Positions 9,811 to 18,082 of a DNA stretch of 64,000 bases are shown one piece after another. This DNA is from Arthrobacter sp. U41. Its GTDB lineage: Bacteria; Actinomycetota; Actinomycetes; Actinomycetales; Micrococcaceae. Position 1 is the first letter of the stretch. The number at the start of each line of letters is the position of its first letter. The stretch is taken from positions 3,410,001 to 3,474,000 of the forward strand of contig NZ_CP015732.1 in NCBI RefSeq assembly GCF_001750145.1, written 5' to 3'. The notes beneath the pieces are model-generated. The model saw nothing but the letters and a program-made list of their open reading frames with translations, searched no databases and was not told the origin of the DNA. Both the position numbers and the translations under genes were made by a program.

Positions 9811-10620
9811 TCAATTCCATTTGAACCAACGGGTTGCTGCAAAGCCGGCGATCGCCGTCCAGAGCAGCAGGACAAGGACGGAGACAAGGTTCACCCTGCC
9901 GTCCAGGAATGCTTCCCTCATGGCCTGTCCCAGGGCGCCCGAGGGGAGGAACTGCACGATCGCCTGCAGCACGGCGGGCAGCCGTTCGGCCGGAATGACG
10001 ATCCCGCCGAGGGCTCCCAGCAGGATCCACAGCAGGTTGGTGATCGCGAGGGTCGCTTCCGGCCGGACAGTGCCCGCGACCAGCAGGCCCAGCGCGGTGA
10101 AGGCCGCAGCGCCCAGGACCAGCAGGGCCAGCCCGGGGGCCCAGCCCAGCGGGTCCGGCCGCCAGCCCAGCAACAGGGCGACGGCGCTGACCACCAGCAC
10201 CTGCAGGGCCAACACCGCGAGCACCGCGAGCACCTTCCCGGCGATCAGTCCGGTGCGGCCCAGGGGGGTGGTGGAGAGGAAGCGCAGGACACCGTAGCGG
10301 CGGTCAAACCCCGTGGAGATGCCCTGGCCGGTGAACGCGGTGGACATGGCACACAGCGCCAGGATGCCGGGCACGGCCACGTTGATCCGGCTCGCACCGA
10401 ACCCGTCCAGCAGGGGCATTACGGTCAGGCCCACCATGGCCAGCAGCGGCAGCACGATCGCCAGGATCAGCTGTTCGCCGTTCCGGAGCATGGTGACGGT
10501 CTCATACTTGCCCTGCAGCATGATGCGCCGCAGCAGCGGCGCCGGCGCGCTCCCAAGCGGGCGGGGCCGCGGGGCGCTGCCCGGCGGCGCGCTCCCCAGT
10601 GCGGCACTGTGGCGGGTCAT
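9811..10620 (-). CDS. ABC exporter, membrane subunit (ABC-2 type)
   Basis: Permease of 269 residues with six predicted membrane spans after a proline-rich cytoplasmic N-terminus of about 40 residues. The mid-protein GFDRRYGVLRFLSTTPLGR loop is typical of ABC-2 efflux permeases. Its ATG (10620) overlaps the TGA of the ATPase gene by the ATGA arrangement, so the two form a transporter. The conserved neighbourhood with ctaA and sufR matches the M. tuberculosis Rv1456c-Rv1458c region. The substrate is unknown; a role in haem or copper-oxidase biogenesis is only suggested by position. Confidence 0.88.
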   Translation of the reverse strand: MTRHSAALGSAPPGSAPRPRPLGSAPAPLLRRIMLQGKYETVTMLRNGEQLILAIVLPLLAMVGLTVMPLLDGFGASRINVAVPGILALCAMSTAFTGQGISTGFDRRYGVLRFLSTTPLGRTGLIAGKVLAVLAVLALQVLVVSAVALLLGWRPDPLGWAPGLALLVLGAAAFTALGLLVAGTVRPEATLAITNLLWILLGALGGIVIPAERLPAVLQAIVQFLPSGALGQAMREAFLDGRVNLVSVLVLLLWTAIAGFAATRWFKWN

Positions 10621-11588
10621 CGGATCTCCCTTCCGGAGATGTCGAGGAAGACGTCCTCCAGGCTGCGGGCCTCGAGGCTCAGCGAGCGTGGCATGATTCC
10701 CCGGGCGGCCCACCAGGCGGTGACCGCGGCGAGATCCGCTGCGGTGAGCGCGCCGGTGGCGGCGTAGCTGCCGGCCCGCGCTTCGGTGACGTTGACGCCG
10801 TCGGGCAGCACCCCGGTGAAATCCAGTCCGGGGTCGGTCTCGAACAGCAGGGTGCGGATGTGCTGCTCCCCGGCGCCGGGCGGCAGGGGGTGCTGCAGGA
10901 GCTGCGCGACCGTCCCCTCGGCGACGTTGCGGCCGGCGTCGATGATATAGACGTAATCGGCGAGGCGCTGAGCGTCATCCATGAGGTGTGTGGTCAGGAT
11001 GATCCCCGTTCCGCGGTTCCGCAGTTCGGAGATGAGCTCGAAGACGAGTTGGCGTGACTGCGGGTCCAGTCCGGCGCTCGGCTCGTCCAGGAAGAGCACC
11101 TCGGGGTTGCCCACGAGTGCGGCAGCCAGCGCGAGCCGCTGCTTCTGGCCGCCGGAAAGGCGCCGCACGGAGCTCCGGCTGAAAGCGTCGATGCCGAGGC
11201 GTTCGATGAGTTCCCCGACCGGCCACGGGTCCTCGTACATGCCGGCAATATGCTTGAGCAGGGGGATGGGGCGGGCCGACGGCGGCAGCCCGCCGTCCTG
11301 CAGCATCACCCCGACGCGGGCGCGCAGGGCGGCCCCCGCGGTGTCCGGGTCCTCGCCCAGCAGGCTGATGCTGCCATGGGTGCGTTTCTGCAGTCCCTGG
11401 GCGCATTCGATGGTGGTGGTCTTGCCGGCGCCGTTGGCTCCCAGCAGGGCCGTGACCTGTCCGGGTTCGGCGACGAGGGAAAGGCCGCTGACCACCCGCA
11501 GCATTTTGCCGTCGAGGGTGGGCAGTGGCCCAACATCCTTGACTAGCCCGCTGATGGACAGGACGGGGGATTCGGGGGATCGCACCAC
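10617..11588 (-). CDS. ABC exporter, ATP-binding subunit
   Basis: Nucleotide-binding subunit of 323 residues paired with the permease that starts in its stop codon. Walker A is GANGAGKTTT near residue 50, the signature is LSGGQKQR, Walker B is VLFLDEPSAGLD, and the H-loop is TTHLMDD. The C-terminal ~100 residues resemble the DUF4162-like extension of drug and antibiotic exporters (DrrA/CcmA type). Start GTG 11588, with a second GTG directly after it. Its promoter must lie in the 144-bp space shared with sufR. Confidence 0.9.
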   Translation of the reverse strand: MVRSPESPVLSISGLVKDVGPLPTLDGKMLRVVSGLSLVAEPGQVTALLGANGAGKTTTIECAQGLQKRTHGSISLLGEDPDTAGAALRARVGVMLQDGGLPPSARPIPLLKHIAGMYEDPWPVGELIERLGIDAFSRSSVRRLSGGQKQRLALAAALVGNPEVLFLDEPSAGLDPQSRQLVFELISELRNRGTGIILTTHLMDDAQRLADYVYIIDAGRNVAEGTVAQLLQHPLPPGAGEQHIRTLLFETDPGLDFTGVLPDGVNVTEARAGSYAATGALTAADLAAVTAWWAARGIMPRSLSLEARSLEDVFLDISGREIR

Positions 11589-11732
11589 AGCATTCTACGG
11601 GAAGTAGTAGGTCCGCTTCCGGCCGGCGTCCGCCCGCGGCCGGGTGCTGAGCGCGGCGGCCATTTCCGCGGGCTTCCGGAGGATAGCCATGCCTTACTGG
11701 TCCAGCGGAGTAAATTACGACATGATTGTGTT
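11589..11732. promoter_or_regulatory. Divergent promoter region, ABC exporter and suf operon
   Basis: The space between the exporter ATPase and sufR must hold both promoters and is the natural place for SufR operators. It contains CTAC-GGGAA-GTAG (11595-11607), a short inverted repeat next to the exporter start. A TACT-N10-AGTA arrangement lies about 30 bp before sufR. I cannot match either to a proven SufR site. Confidence 0.4.
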
Positions 11733-12605
11733 GTGTATTCCATGAGACCCGCTACTTCTGTCGCCCGCGCCGGGCGCGGCCGACCGCGCACGGCGCCTTC
11801 CGCCGCGTCCGGGACGGTGGGATCCGTCGCCGCGCCGGCAGCAGCAACTGTCGCATCGGTCGACGCTGAAGAGCGCACCCGGGACCGCGTGCTGCACGCA
11901 GTTCTGGAACATGGCCCCATCAGCGCCGCGGAACTGGGCGATCTGCTCGGGTTCACGCCTGCCGCAGTCCGCCGCCATCTGGACCACCTCTCGCGCAACG
12001 GGGTCATTGAGGTCAAGCGGGCGGCCCGTGCCGGCGCCGGTGCAGGGCGCCCCGCCCGCCGCTATGTCCTCAGCTCGCAGGGGCAGTCCCGGCTCGGAAA
12101 CGACTATCTGGACATCGCCACCCTGGCGCTGCAGCGCCTCGGTGAAATGGCCGGCCCCGAAGCCGTGCGGCAGTTCGCCGTCGAACGCTTCGGCGAGATG
12201 GAACGCCGCTACGCCCCGGAGATCGACGCGGCCGGGCCGGATATCACCGCCCGGGCGCAGGCGCTCTCCGAGGCGCTGAGCCGCGACGGCTTCGTGGCCT
12301 CCACGACGTCGATCGAGGCCAGGGCGCCCCTGCCGGCCGCGCTCTCCAGTGTCCAGCTGTGCCAGGGGCACTGCCCGATCCAGCAACTGGCGGCGCAGTT
12401 TCCGGTGTTCTGCGACGTCGAGACCGACGTGTTCTCCCGGCTCGTCGGCGTCGACGTCCGCCGCCTCTCCACGCTGGCGCGCGGCGGCCATGTTTGCACC
12501 ACCCACATACCTACAGGCCGTCCGGCGGCCGGGGGGCTTCACCGCCCCGCAACAACCCCGGGCAGCCTGGACGAAGTATCCAACCATCTGCAAGAAAGGC
12601 CGTGA
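11733..12605 (+). CDS. sufR: Fe-S-cluster-sensing transcriptional repressor SufR
   Basis: Regulator of the suf operon that senses cluster status through a bound Fe-S cluster. After an Ala-rich N-terminus there is a winged helix-turn-helix at about residues 47-100 ([26 protein letters not shown]). The C-terminal sensor has cysteines at 210, 214, 227 and 255. Their spacing of 4, 13 and 28 equals that of M. tuberculosis SufR (C175, C179, C192, C220) as I recall it. Start GTG 11733, with an ATG at 11742 as alternative. The stop overlaps the sufB ATG (TGATG), so regulator and operon are coupled. Confidence 0.92.
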   Translation: MYSMRPATSVARAGRGRPRTAPSAASGTVGSVAAPAAATVASVDAEERTRDRVLHAVLEHGPISAAELGDLLGFTPAAVRRHLDHLSRNGVIEVKRAARAGAGAGRPARRYVLSSQGQSRLGNDYLDIATLALQRLGEMAGPEAVRQFAVERFGEMERRYAPEIDAAGPDITARAQALSEALSRDGFVASTTSIEARAPLPAALSSVQLCQGHCPIQQLAAQFPVFCDVETDVFSRLVGVDVRRLSTLARGGHVCTTHIPTGRPAAGGLHRPATTPGSLDEVSNHLQERP

Positions 12606-14068
12606 TGACGGACCAACTATCAGAGAAGAAGGTTGCTGAATCCACTGTGATTTCGGAGATTCTGGAAAAGAACCCCGAGCTCCACGGAATCGGCACCTAT
12701 GAGTACGGCTGGTCCGACAAGAACGACGTCGGAGCCAACGCCCGCCGTGGCATCAATGAGGACGTCGTCCGCGACATTTCGGCGAAGAAGAACGAGCCGG
12801 AGTGGATGCTGGACCTGCGCCTCAAGGGTCTGAAGTACTTCGACCGCAAGCCCATGCCGACCTGGGGCGCTGACCTCTCCGGCATCGACTTCGACAACAT
12901 CAAGTATTTCGTGCGCTCCACGGAAAAGCAGGCCAACACCTGGGAAGACCTCCCCGAGGACATCCGGAACACCTACGAGAAGCTGGGCATCCCGGAAGCG
13001 GAGCGCAGCCGCCTCGTTTCCGGTGTCGCCGCCCAGTACGAGTCCGAGGTGGTCTACCACCAGATCCGCGAGGACCTGGAACAGCAGGGCGTCATCTTCC
13101 TGGACACGGACACCGCACTGCGCGAGCACCCGGAGATCTTCCAGGAGTACTTCGGCACCATCATCCCGGTGGGCGACAACAAATTCGCTTCCCTGAACAC
13201 CTCCGTCTGGTCCGGCGGCTCCTTCGTGTACGTGCCCAAGGGCGTGCACGTGGACATCCCGCTGCAGGCCTACTTCCGCATCAACACGGAAAACATGGGC
13301 CAGTTCGAGCGCACGCTGATCATCGCGGACGAGGACTCCTACGTCCACTACATCGAGGGCTGCACCGCGCCGATCTACACCTCGGACTCGCTGCACTCCG
13401 CCGTGGTGGAGATCATCGTGAAGAAGGGCGCCCGCGTCCGCTACACGACCATCCAGAACTGGTCCACCAACGTGTACAACCTGGTCACCAAGCGCGCCAT
13501 CTGCGAAGAGGGCGCCACGATGGAGTGGATCGATGGCAACATCGGCTCCAAGGTCACCATGAAGTACCCCGCCGTGTACCTCGTTGGTGAGGGCGCCAAG
13601 GGCGAGACCCTGTCCATCGCGTTCGCCGGCGAAGGCCAGCACCAGGACACCGGCTCCAAGATGGTCCACATCGCGCCGAATACCAAGAGCTCGATCGTGT
13701 CCAAGTCCGTGGCCCGCGGCGGCGGCCGCGCCGCCTACCGCGGCCTGGTCCAGGTCCGCGAAGGCGCCAAGCACTCCGCCAACACGGTCCGCTGCGACGC
13801 GCTCCTGGTGGACACCATCAGCCGTTCGGACACCTACCCGTACATCGACATCCGCGAGGATGACGTCACCATGGGGCACGAGGCCACGGTCTCCCGCGTC
13901 AGCGAAGAGCAGCTGTTCTACCTGATGTCCCGCGGCATGCGCGAAGACGAGGCCATGGCGATGATCGTCCGCGGCTTTATCGAGCCGATTGCCCGTGAGC
14001 TGCCGATGGAATACGCCCTCGAGCTGAACCGACTGATTGAACTGCAGATGGAAGGATCGGTCGGTTAA
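12605..14068 (+). CDS. sufB: Fe-S cluster assembly scaffold SufB
   Basis: Core scaffold subunit of the SufBCD complex that builds Fe-S clusters in the cytoplasm. Length is 487 residues, typical for the family, with [19 protein letters not shown] at the N-terminus, [18 protein letters not shown] in the middle and GCTAPIYT with the conserved cysteine. No intein is present, unlike the M. tuberculosis SufB. The ATG at 12605 overlaps the sufR stop, and its own TAA overlaps the sufD ATG (TAATG). Confidence 0.97.
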   Translation: MTDQLSEKKVAESTVISEILEKNPELHGIGTYEYGWSDKNDVGANARRGINEDVVRDISAKKNEPEWMLDLRLKGLKYFDRKPMPTWGADLSGIDFDNIKYFVRSTEKQANTWEDLPEDIRNTYEKLGIPEAERSRLVSGVAAQYESEVVYHQIREDLEQQGVIFLDTDTALREHPEIFQEYFGTIIPVGDNKFASLNTSVWSGGSFVYVPKGVHVDIPLQAYFRINTENMGQFERTLIIADEDSYVHYIEGCTAPIYTSDSLHSAVVEIIVKKGARVRYTTIQNWSTNVYNLVTKRAICEEGATMEWIDGNIGSKVTMKYPAVYLVGEGAKGETLSIAFAGEGQHQDTGSKMVHIAPNTKSSIVSKSVARGGGRAAYRGLVQVREGAKHSANTVRCDALLVDTISRSDTYPYIDIREDDVTMGHEATVSRVSEEQLFYLMSRGMREDEAMAMIVRGFIEPIARELPMEYALELNRLIELQMEGSVG

Positions 14069-15354
14069 TGACTGACATCACTACTGAAAAGGCCCGCATC
14101 GGCGCGCCCTCAGCCCAGCCGTTCATCAACGGCTTCACCGAGGAAGGCGAAAGCCTCTCACCGGTCAACGCGGCTGCGTCCAAGGCCCCGCTGGCCGGCG
14201 AGGCCGTCAAGCGGCACTCGCACGGCGGCGGCGTCGGCATCCCGGACAGCTCACGCGCCGGGCGCCTGACGTCCTACAAACTGGCGGACTTCAAGCCGCT
14301 GACCGGCATGGAGGAGGACTGGCGGTTCACGCCGCTCAAGCGCCTCCGCGGCCTGCACACCGATGTCCTCAACGGCGCCGCCCCGTCCGTGAGCGTCACC
14401 GCTCCGGACAGCGTCACCGTGCAGACCGTCGGCCGTGAGGACCGCCGGATCGGTTCGGCCGCAATCCCCGAGGACCGCGTCTCCGCGAACGCCTGGGAGA
14501 ACTTCACCGAGGCAACCGTCATCACGGTCCCCGCCGAGGTCCAGGTTGACGGTGAGGTCAGCGTCCTGCTGACCGGCCAGGGCACCGGGGCCTCCGCGCT
14601 GCACGTTGTGATCGTCGCGGAAAAGTTCTCCAAGGCCGTTGTTGTCCTGGACCACCAGGGCACCGCCGTCGTGTCGGAAAACATCGAGATCCTCGTTGAG
14701 GACGGCGCGCAGCTGACCGTCATCTCGCTCCAGGAATGGAACGACGACGCCGTGCATGCCTCCTCCCAGCAGGCGAAGCTTGGCCGCGACGCCAAGTTCA
14801 AGCACATTGTCGTCAGCCTCGGCGGCGACCTCGTCCGCGTCACCCCGTCGGCGCGCTTCACCGCTCCGGGCGCCGAAGTGGAACTGTTCGGCCTGTACTT
14901 CGCCGACGCCGGCCAGCACCTCGAGCAGCGCCTGTTCGTCGACCACGCCGTCGCCAACTGCAAGTCCAACGTCCTGTACAAGGGCGCCCTGCAGGGCCGC
15001 AACGCGCACACCGTCTGGGTGGGTGACGTTCTGATCCGCAAGGAGGCAGAAGGCACCGACACCTATGAGGCCAACCGCAACCTGGTCCTCACCGACGGGG
15101 CCCGCGCGGACTCGGTGCCGAACCTGGAAATCGAGACCGGCCTGATCGCCGGCGCCGGCCATGCCAGCGCCACCGGCCGCTTCGACGACCAGCACCTGTT
15201 CTACCTGATGGCCCGCGGCATTCCGGAAGAAGTGGCCCGCCGACTGGTGGTCCGCGGATTCCTGAACGAGATCATCCAGCAGATCAAGGTTCCGGCCATC
15301 GAAGAGCGCCTCACGGCCGCTGTCGAGCGCGAACTCGCGGCAACGAACCACTAG
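14068..15354 (+). CDS. sufD: Fe-S cluster assembly protein SufD
   Basis: Partner of SufB in the SufBC2D scaffold. The 428-residue protein shares the right-handed beta-helix fold and ends with the family motif HLFYLMARGIPEEVARRLVVRGFLNEI. The first ~60 residues, with a KRHSHGGG stretch, are variable. It starts inside the sufB stop codon. A small hairpin covers its own stop codon and leads into the Rieske gene. Confidence 0.95.
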   Translation: MTDITTEKARIGAPSAQPFINGFTEEGESLSPVNAAASKAPLAGEAVKRHSHGGGVGIPDSSRAGRLTSYKLADFKPLTGMEEDWRFTPLKRLRGLHTDVLNGAAPSVSVTAPDSVTVQTVGREDRRIGSAAIPEDRVSANAWENFTEATVITVPAEVQVDGEVSVLLTGQGTGASALHVVIVAEKFSKAVVVLDHQGTAVVSENIEILVEDGAQLTVISLQEWNDDAVHASSQQAKLGRDAKFKHIVVSLGGDLVRVTPSARFTAPGAEVELFGLYFADAGQHLEQRLFVDHAVANCKSNVLYKGALQGRNAHTVWVGDVLIRKEAEGTDTYEANRNLVLTDGARADSVPNLEIETGLIAGAGHASATGRFDDQHLFYLMARGIPEEVARRLVVRGFLNEIIQQIKVPAIEERLTAAVERELAATNH

Positions 15355-15391
15355 TGCGTAGCACTAGAGAACACAGCACCAGAGAACACGG
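15351..15391 (+). repeat. Small hairpin and tandem repeat between sufD and the Rieske gene
   Basis: CTAGTGC (15351-15357) and GCACTAG (15361-15367) form a perfect 7-bp hairpin with a 3-base loop that contains the sufD stop codon. It runs into an imperfect 15-bp tandem repeat, CACTAGAGAACACAG then CACCAGAGAACACGG (15362-15391; 13 of 15 match). This could affect mRNA stability or coupling between the two genes; no function is known. Confidence 0.55.
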
Positions 15392-15400
15392 AAACCATCA

Positions 15401-15760
15401 ATGACTGAACAGCCAAAGGGCGAGCTGGTCTGTAACGCCAGCGAGATCCAACCCAAGCAGGCACTGCGGATCCTGATCGACGACTACCCCGTCGCGATCG
15501 TGAAGGACTCGATGGGCGAAATCCACGCCATCGGCGACACCTGCTCCCACGCGGACATCTCCCTTTCCGAAGGAGAGGTTGAAGGCTGCAAGATCGAGTG
15601 CTGGGGCCACGGTTCCCAGTTCGACCTGCGCAGCGGCCAGCCGTTGCAGCTGCCCGCCTATGACCCTGTTCCCGTCTTTGCGGTGACCGTCCTGGATGAC
15701 GAGGTCTACGTGGACTTCACCAACGTCCTGAACGGCGCCGAGGCTCCAACCTTCAGCTGA
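15401..15760 (+). CDS. Rieske [2Fe-2S] ferredoxin in the suf operon
   Basis: Small soluble Rieske protein of 119 residues, of the non-haem-oxygenase ferredoxin type. The cluster ligands are visible as C48-S-H50 and C67-W-G-H70. There is no membrane anchor or signal peptide. It sits between sufD and sufC, so it may supply electrons to Fe-S assembly; this role is inferred from position only. Start ATG 15401. Confidence 0.92.
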   Translation: MTEQPKGELVCNASEIQPKQALRILIDDYPVAIVKDSMGEIHAIGDTCSHADISLSEGEVEGCKIECWGHGSQFDLRSGQPLQLPAYDPVPVFAVTVLDDEVYVDFTNVLNGAEAPTFS

Positions 15761-15811
15761 CCGCGCGTGCACCACAGCGGCCAGCCCTAGAAAACTTATC
15801 GACCAGAAACC

Positions 15812-15835
15812 GCACCGTGCCGGAGGGCACGGTGC
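15812..15835 (+). promoter_or_regulatory. Perfect hairpin just ahead of the sufC ribosome-binding site
   Basis: GCACCGTGCC (15812-15821) and GGCACGGTGC (15826-15835) form a perfect 10-bp stem with a GGAG loop. It ends directly before the sufC ribosome-binding site (AGAGGAGAA) and start. There is no T-run, so it is not an obvious terminator. It may be an mRNA processing or stability element that sets the SufC:SufB:SufD ratio, or a protein operator. Confidence 0.65.
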
Positions 15836-15852
15836 AGAGGAGAACAGGACAC

Positions 15853-16650
15853 ATGTCTACTCTTGAGATCAAGGACCTGCACGTCAGCATTGACACCGAG
15901 CAGGGCACCAAGGAAATCCTGAAGGGCGTCAGCCTGACCATCAGGACCGGCGAGACCCACGCGATCATGGGCCCGAACGGTTCCGGCAAGTCCACCCTGG
16001 CGTCCACCATCGCCGGGCACCCCCGCTACAAGGTCACCTCCGGCACGATCACCTTGGACGGCGAGGACGTCCTCGCCATGACCGTCGACGAGCGCGCCCG
16101 CGCCGGCCTGTTCCTCGCCATGCAGTACCCGGTCGAGGTCCCCGGCGTCAGCATGACGAACTTCCTGCGGACCGCCAAGACGGCCATCGACGGCGAAGCA
16201 CCCAAGCTGCGTACCTGGACCAAGGACGTCAAGGCCGCCATGGCCCAGCTGCGCATCGACGCCGACTTCACCCAGCGCAACGTCAACGAGGGCTTCTCCG
16301 GCGGCGAGAAGAAGCGCGTCGAGATCCTCCAGCTGGAGCTCTTCAAGCCCAAGTTCGCCATCCTGGACGAAACCGACTCGGGCCTGGACGTCGACGCACT
16401 CAAGGTTGTCTCCGAGGGCGTCAACCGCGCCCACGCCGAAGGCAAAATGGGCACCCTGCTCATCACGCACTACACCCGGATCCTGCGCTACATCAAGCCG
16501 GAATTCGTACATGTGTTCGTTGATGGCCAGATCGCCGAAGAGGGCGGCCCGGAGCTCGCCGACCGCCTTGAAGAAGAAGGCTACGACCGCTACGCCACCG
16601 GCGCCGGGGCAGCCACCATTGCTGCTGCTACCGCCGCAGCACAGGCCTAG
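15853..16650 (+). CDS. sufC: Fe-S cluster assembly ATPase SufC
   Basis: ABC-type ATPase that drives conformational change of the SufBD scaffold. 265 residues. Walker A is GPNGSGKST, the signature is FSGGEKKR, Walker B is FAILDETDSGLD with the SufC-typical ETDSGLD ending, and the H-loop is ITHYTR. ATG 15853 follows the strong ribosome-binding site AGAGGAGAA; the open frame above it is not conserved. Confidence 0.97.
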   Translation: MSTLEIKDLHVSIDTEQGTKEILKGVSLTIRTGETHAIMGPNGSGKSTLASTIAGHPRYKVTSGTITLDGEDVLAMTVDERARAGLFLAMQYPVEVPGVSMTNFLRTAKTAIDGEAPKLRTWTKDVKAAMAQLRIDADFTQRNVNEGFSGGEKKRVEILQLELFKPKFAILDETDSGLDVDALKVVSEGVNRAHAEGKMGTLLITHYTRILRYIKPEFVHVFVDGQIAEEGGPELADRLEEEGYDRYATGAGAATIAAATAAAQA

Positions 16651-16663
16651 TTAGGACATCACC

Positions 16664-16996
16664 ATGACCGAACTCAATGTGGCCCGCACGAGCCTCGAGG
16701 ATGTCGAAGAGGCACTCAAGGATGTGATCGACCCCGAACTGGGCGTGAACATCGTTGACCTGGGACTGCTGTACGGACTGAAGTACTCCGACGACGACGG
16801 CGCCCTGCTGATCGACATGACGCTCACCACGGCCGCCTGCCCGCTCACCGATGTGATCGAGGAGCAGGTCGGCAAGTCCCTCGACGGGGTAGTCGACGAA
16901 TGGCGCCTCAATTGGGTGTGGATGCCGCCGTGGGGTCCGGAACGGATCACCGAGGACGGCCGCGACCAGATGCGCGCGCTCGGCTTCAACATCTAG
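16664..16996 (+). CDS. sufT: SufT-type Fe-S maturation protein (MIP18/DUF59)
   Basis: Protein of 110 residues with the MIP18 domain over most of its length. It shows VIDPELGVNIVDLGLLYG and the TTAACPLTD loop with the conserved cysteine. SufT homologues help mature Fe-S proteins under high demand. It lies 13 bp after sufC and ends the operon before a strong hairpin. sufS (cysteine desulfurase) and sufU, commonly between sufC and sufT in actinobacteria, are absent here. Confidence 0.92.
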   Translation: MTELNVARTSLEDVEEALKDVIDPELGVNIVDLGLLYGLKYSDDDGALLIDMTLTTAACPLTDVIEEQVGKSLDGVVDEWRLNWVWMPPWGPERITEDGRDQMRALGFNI

Positions 16997-17007
16997 GACC
17001 CACCGCT

Positions 17008-17061
17008 ACGACGACGGCGGCCGGTCACCTTCCGTGGAAGGTGACCGGCCGCCGTCGTCGT
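17008..17061. terminator. 26-bp perfect palindrome ending the suf operon
   Basis: Arms 17008-17033 and 17036-17061 are perfectly complementary over 26 bases with only two bases between them. The core is GGCCGGTCACCTTCC. It lies 11 bp after sufT and before the convergent metallopeptidase gene, so it can terminate in either direction. Such length in a natural terminator is exceptional. Confidence 0.82.
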
Positions 17062-17068
17062 TCCATCG

Positions 17069-17120
17069 GTTGCTCCGCAGCGGCCCTTTAGGGGTGCCAT
17101 AATGGCAGTTACGGAGCAGC
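17069..17120. repeat. REP-like palindromic element, copy 1
   Basis: Imperfect inverted repeat with arms starting GTTGCTCCGCAG (17069) and ending TTACGGAGCAGC (17120), and a CCCTTTA core. A second copy of the same layout is at 41512-41563. Both lie at gene 3' ends next to a convergent partner. Confidence 0.7.
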
Positions 17121-17136
17121 GGACGGGGTTATGGGG

Positions 17137-18024
17137 TTACGGGGTGGCGACGCCGAAGGTGTCGCACTGGTTGATGTCCCCGGTCGTGTAGCCCTGGTAG
17201 AACCACTTCTGTCGCTGCTCGCTGGAACCGTGGGTCCAGGACTCGGGCGAAACCCGGCCGGTCGCGGCCTTCTGTATCCGGTCATCGCCCACGGCCGAGG
17301 CAGCGGAGAGGGCATCCTGCAGATCCTGCTCCTTCAGCGGGTCCAGGAACGGCAGACCGGTCTTCGGATCCTCCTGGGTGGTGGCGTAACGGACCCAGAG
17401 ACCGGCGTAGCAGTCAGCCTGGAGTTCCACCCGGACGGCCCCCGATTCCGGGCCCTGGGGATCCTGCTGGGCCCGGTCCAGGTTCCCGAGGACGTTCTGG
17501 ACATGGTGGCCGAACTCGTGGGCCACCACATACTCCTGGGCCAGCGGTCCACCGGACGATCCGAAGCGGTCCACGAGTTCCTGGAAGAATCCCGGGTCGA
17601 AGTACGCGGTGGTGTCCGCGGGGCAGTAGAACGGTCCCACTTCGGACGTCGCGGCGCCGCAGCCGGTGTTCGTGCCGCCCGAGAAGATCACTGTTTCCGG
17701 CTGCGGGTATTGCCTGTCGTACTGGGCCAGGTAGGCCGGCCAGAACGCGTTCAGGCTGTTCACCGTGCCGACGATCCGGCAGTCCAGCCGGGCGTCCGCG
17801 TCGGCGCCGCTGACGCAGGCCGGGTCCGTGGTCTGGCTCTGCACGCCGGGGTCCTGCGTGGTGCCGCCCAGGCCTTCGAGCAGGCTCGGGTTGATGCCGA
17901 GGAGGGCCGCGATCAGCAGGATGATTCCGCCGCCGATCCCGCCGCCGACTTTGACGCCGCGGCCCATGCCGCGCCGGTCCTGGACCTGGGATGGGTCCAG
18001 TTGGACATTGTCATTGAAACTCAT
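17137..18024 (-). CDS. Neutral zinc metallopeptidase, YpfJ family
   Basis: Membrane-anchored putative zinc peptidase of 295 residues. One hydrophobic segment (about residues 27-45, GGGIGGGIILLIAALLG) follows a short polar N-terminus. The catalytic domain holds HEFGHH at 169-174, with the third ligand probably in ELQADCYAG. The start ATG 18024 (MSFNDNVQLDP) is chosen because the larger open frame above it overlaps the divergent ligase gene. Substrate unknown. It is divergent from the acyl-CoA ligase with 58 bp between the starts. Confidence 0.9.
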   Translation of the reverse strand: MSFNDNVQLDPSQVQDRRGMGRGVKVGGGIGGGIILLIAALLGINPSLLEGLGGTTQDPGVQSQTTDPACVSGADADARLDCRIVGTVNSLNAFWPAYLAQYDRQYPQPETVIFSGGTNTGCGAATSEVGPFYCPADTTAYFDPGFFQELVDRFGSSGGPLAQEYVVAHEFGHHVQNVLGNLDRAQQDPQGPESGAVRVELQADCYAGLWVRYATTQEDPKTGLPFLDPLKEQDLQDALSAASAVGDDRIQKAATGRVSPESWTHGSSEQRQKWFYQGYTTGDINQCDTFGVATP

Positions 18025-18082
18025 GCTGTCACAATATCGCTTGCCGGCTTCGGGGCGGCTCCCTGCCGGTAAAGTTGATCTG

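Noticed and set aside
17008..17120. A CRISPR-like array from the stacked palindromes
   Set aside because: There are only two unlike palindromes without regular spacers, and no cas genes in the window.
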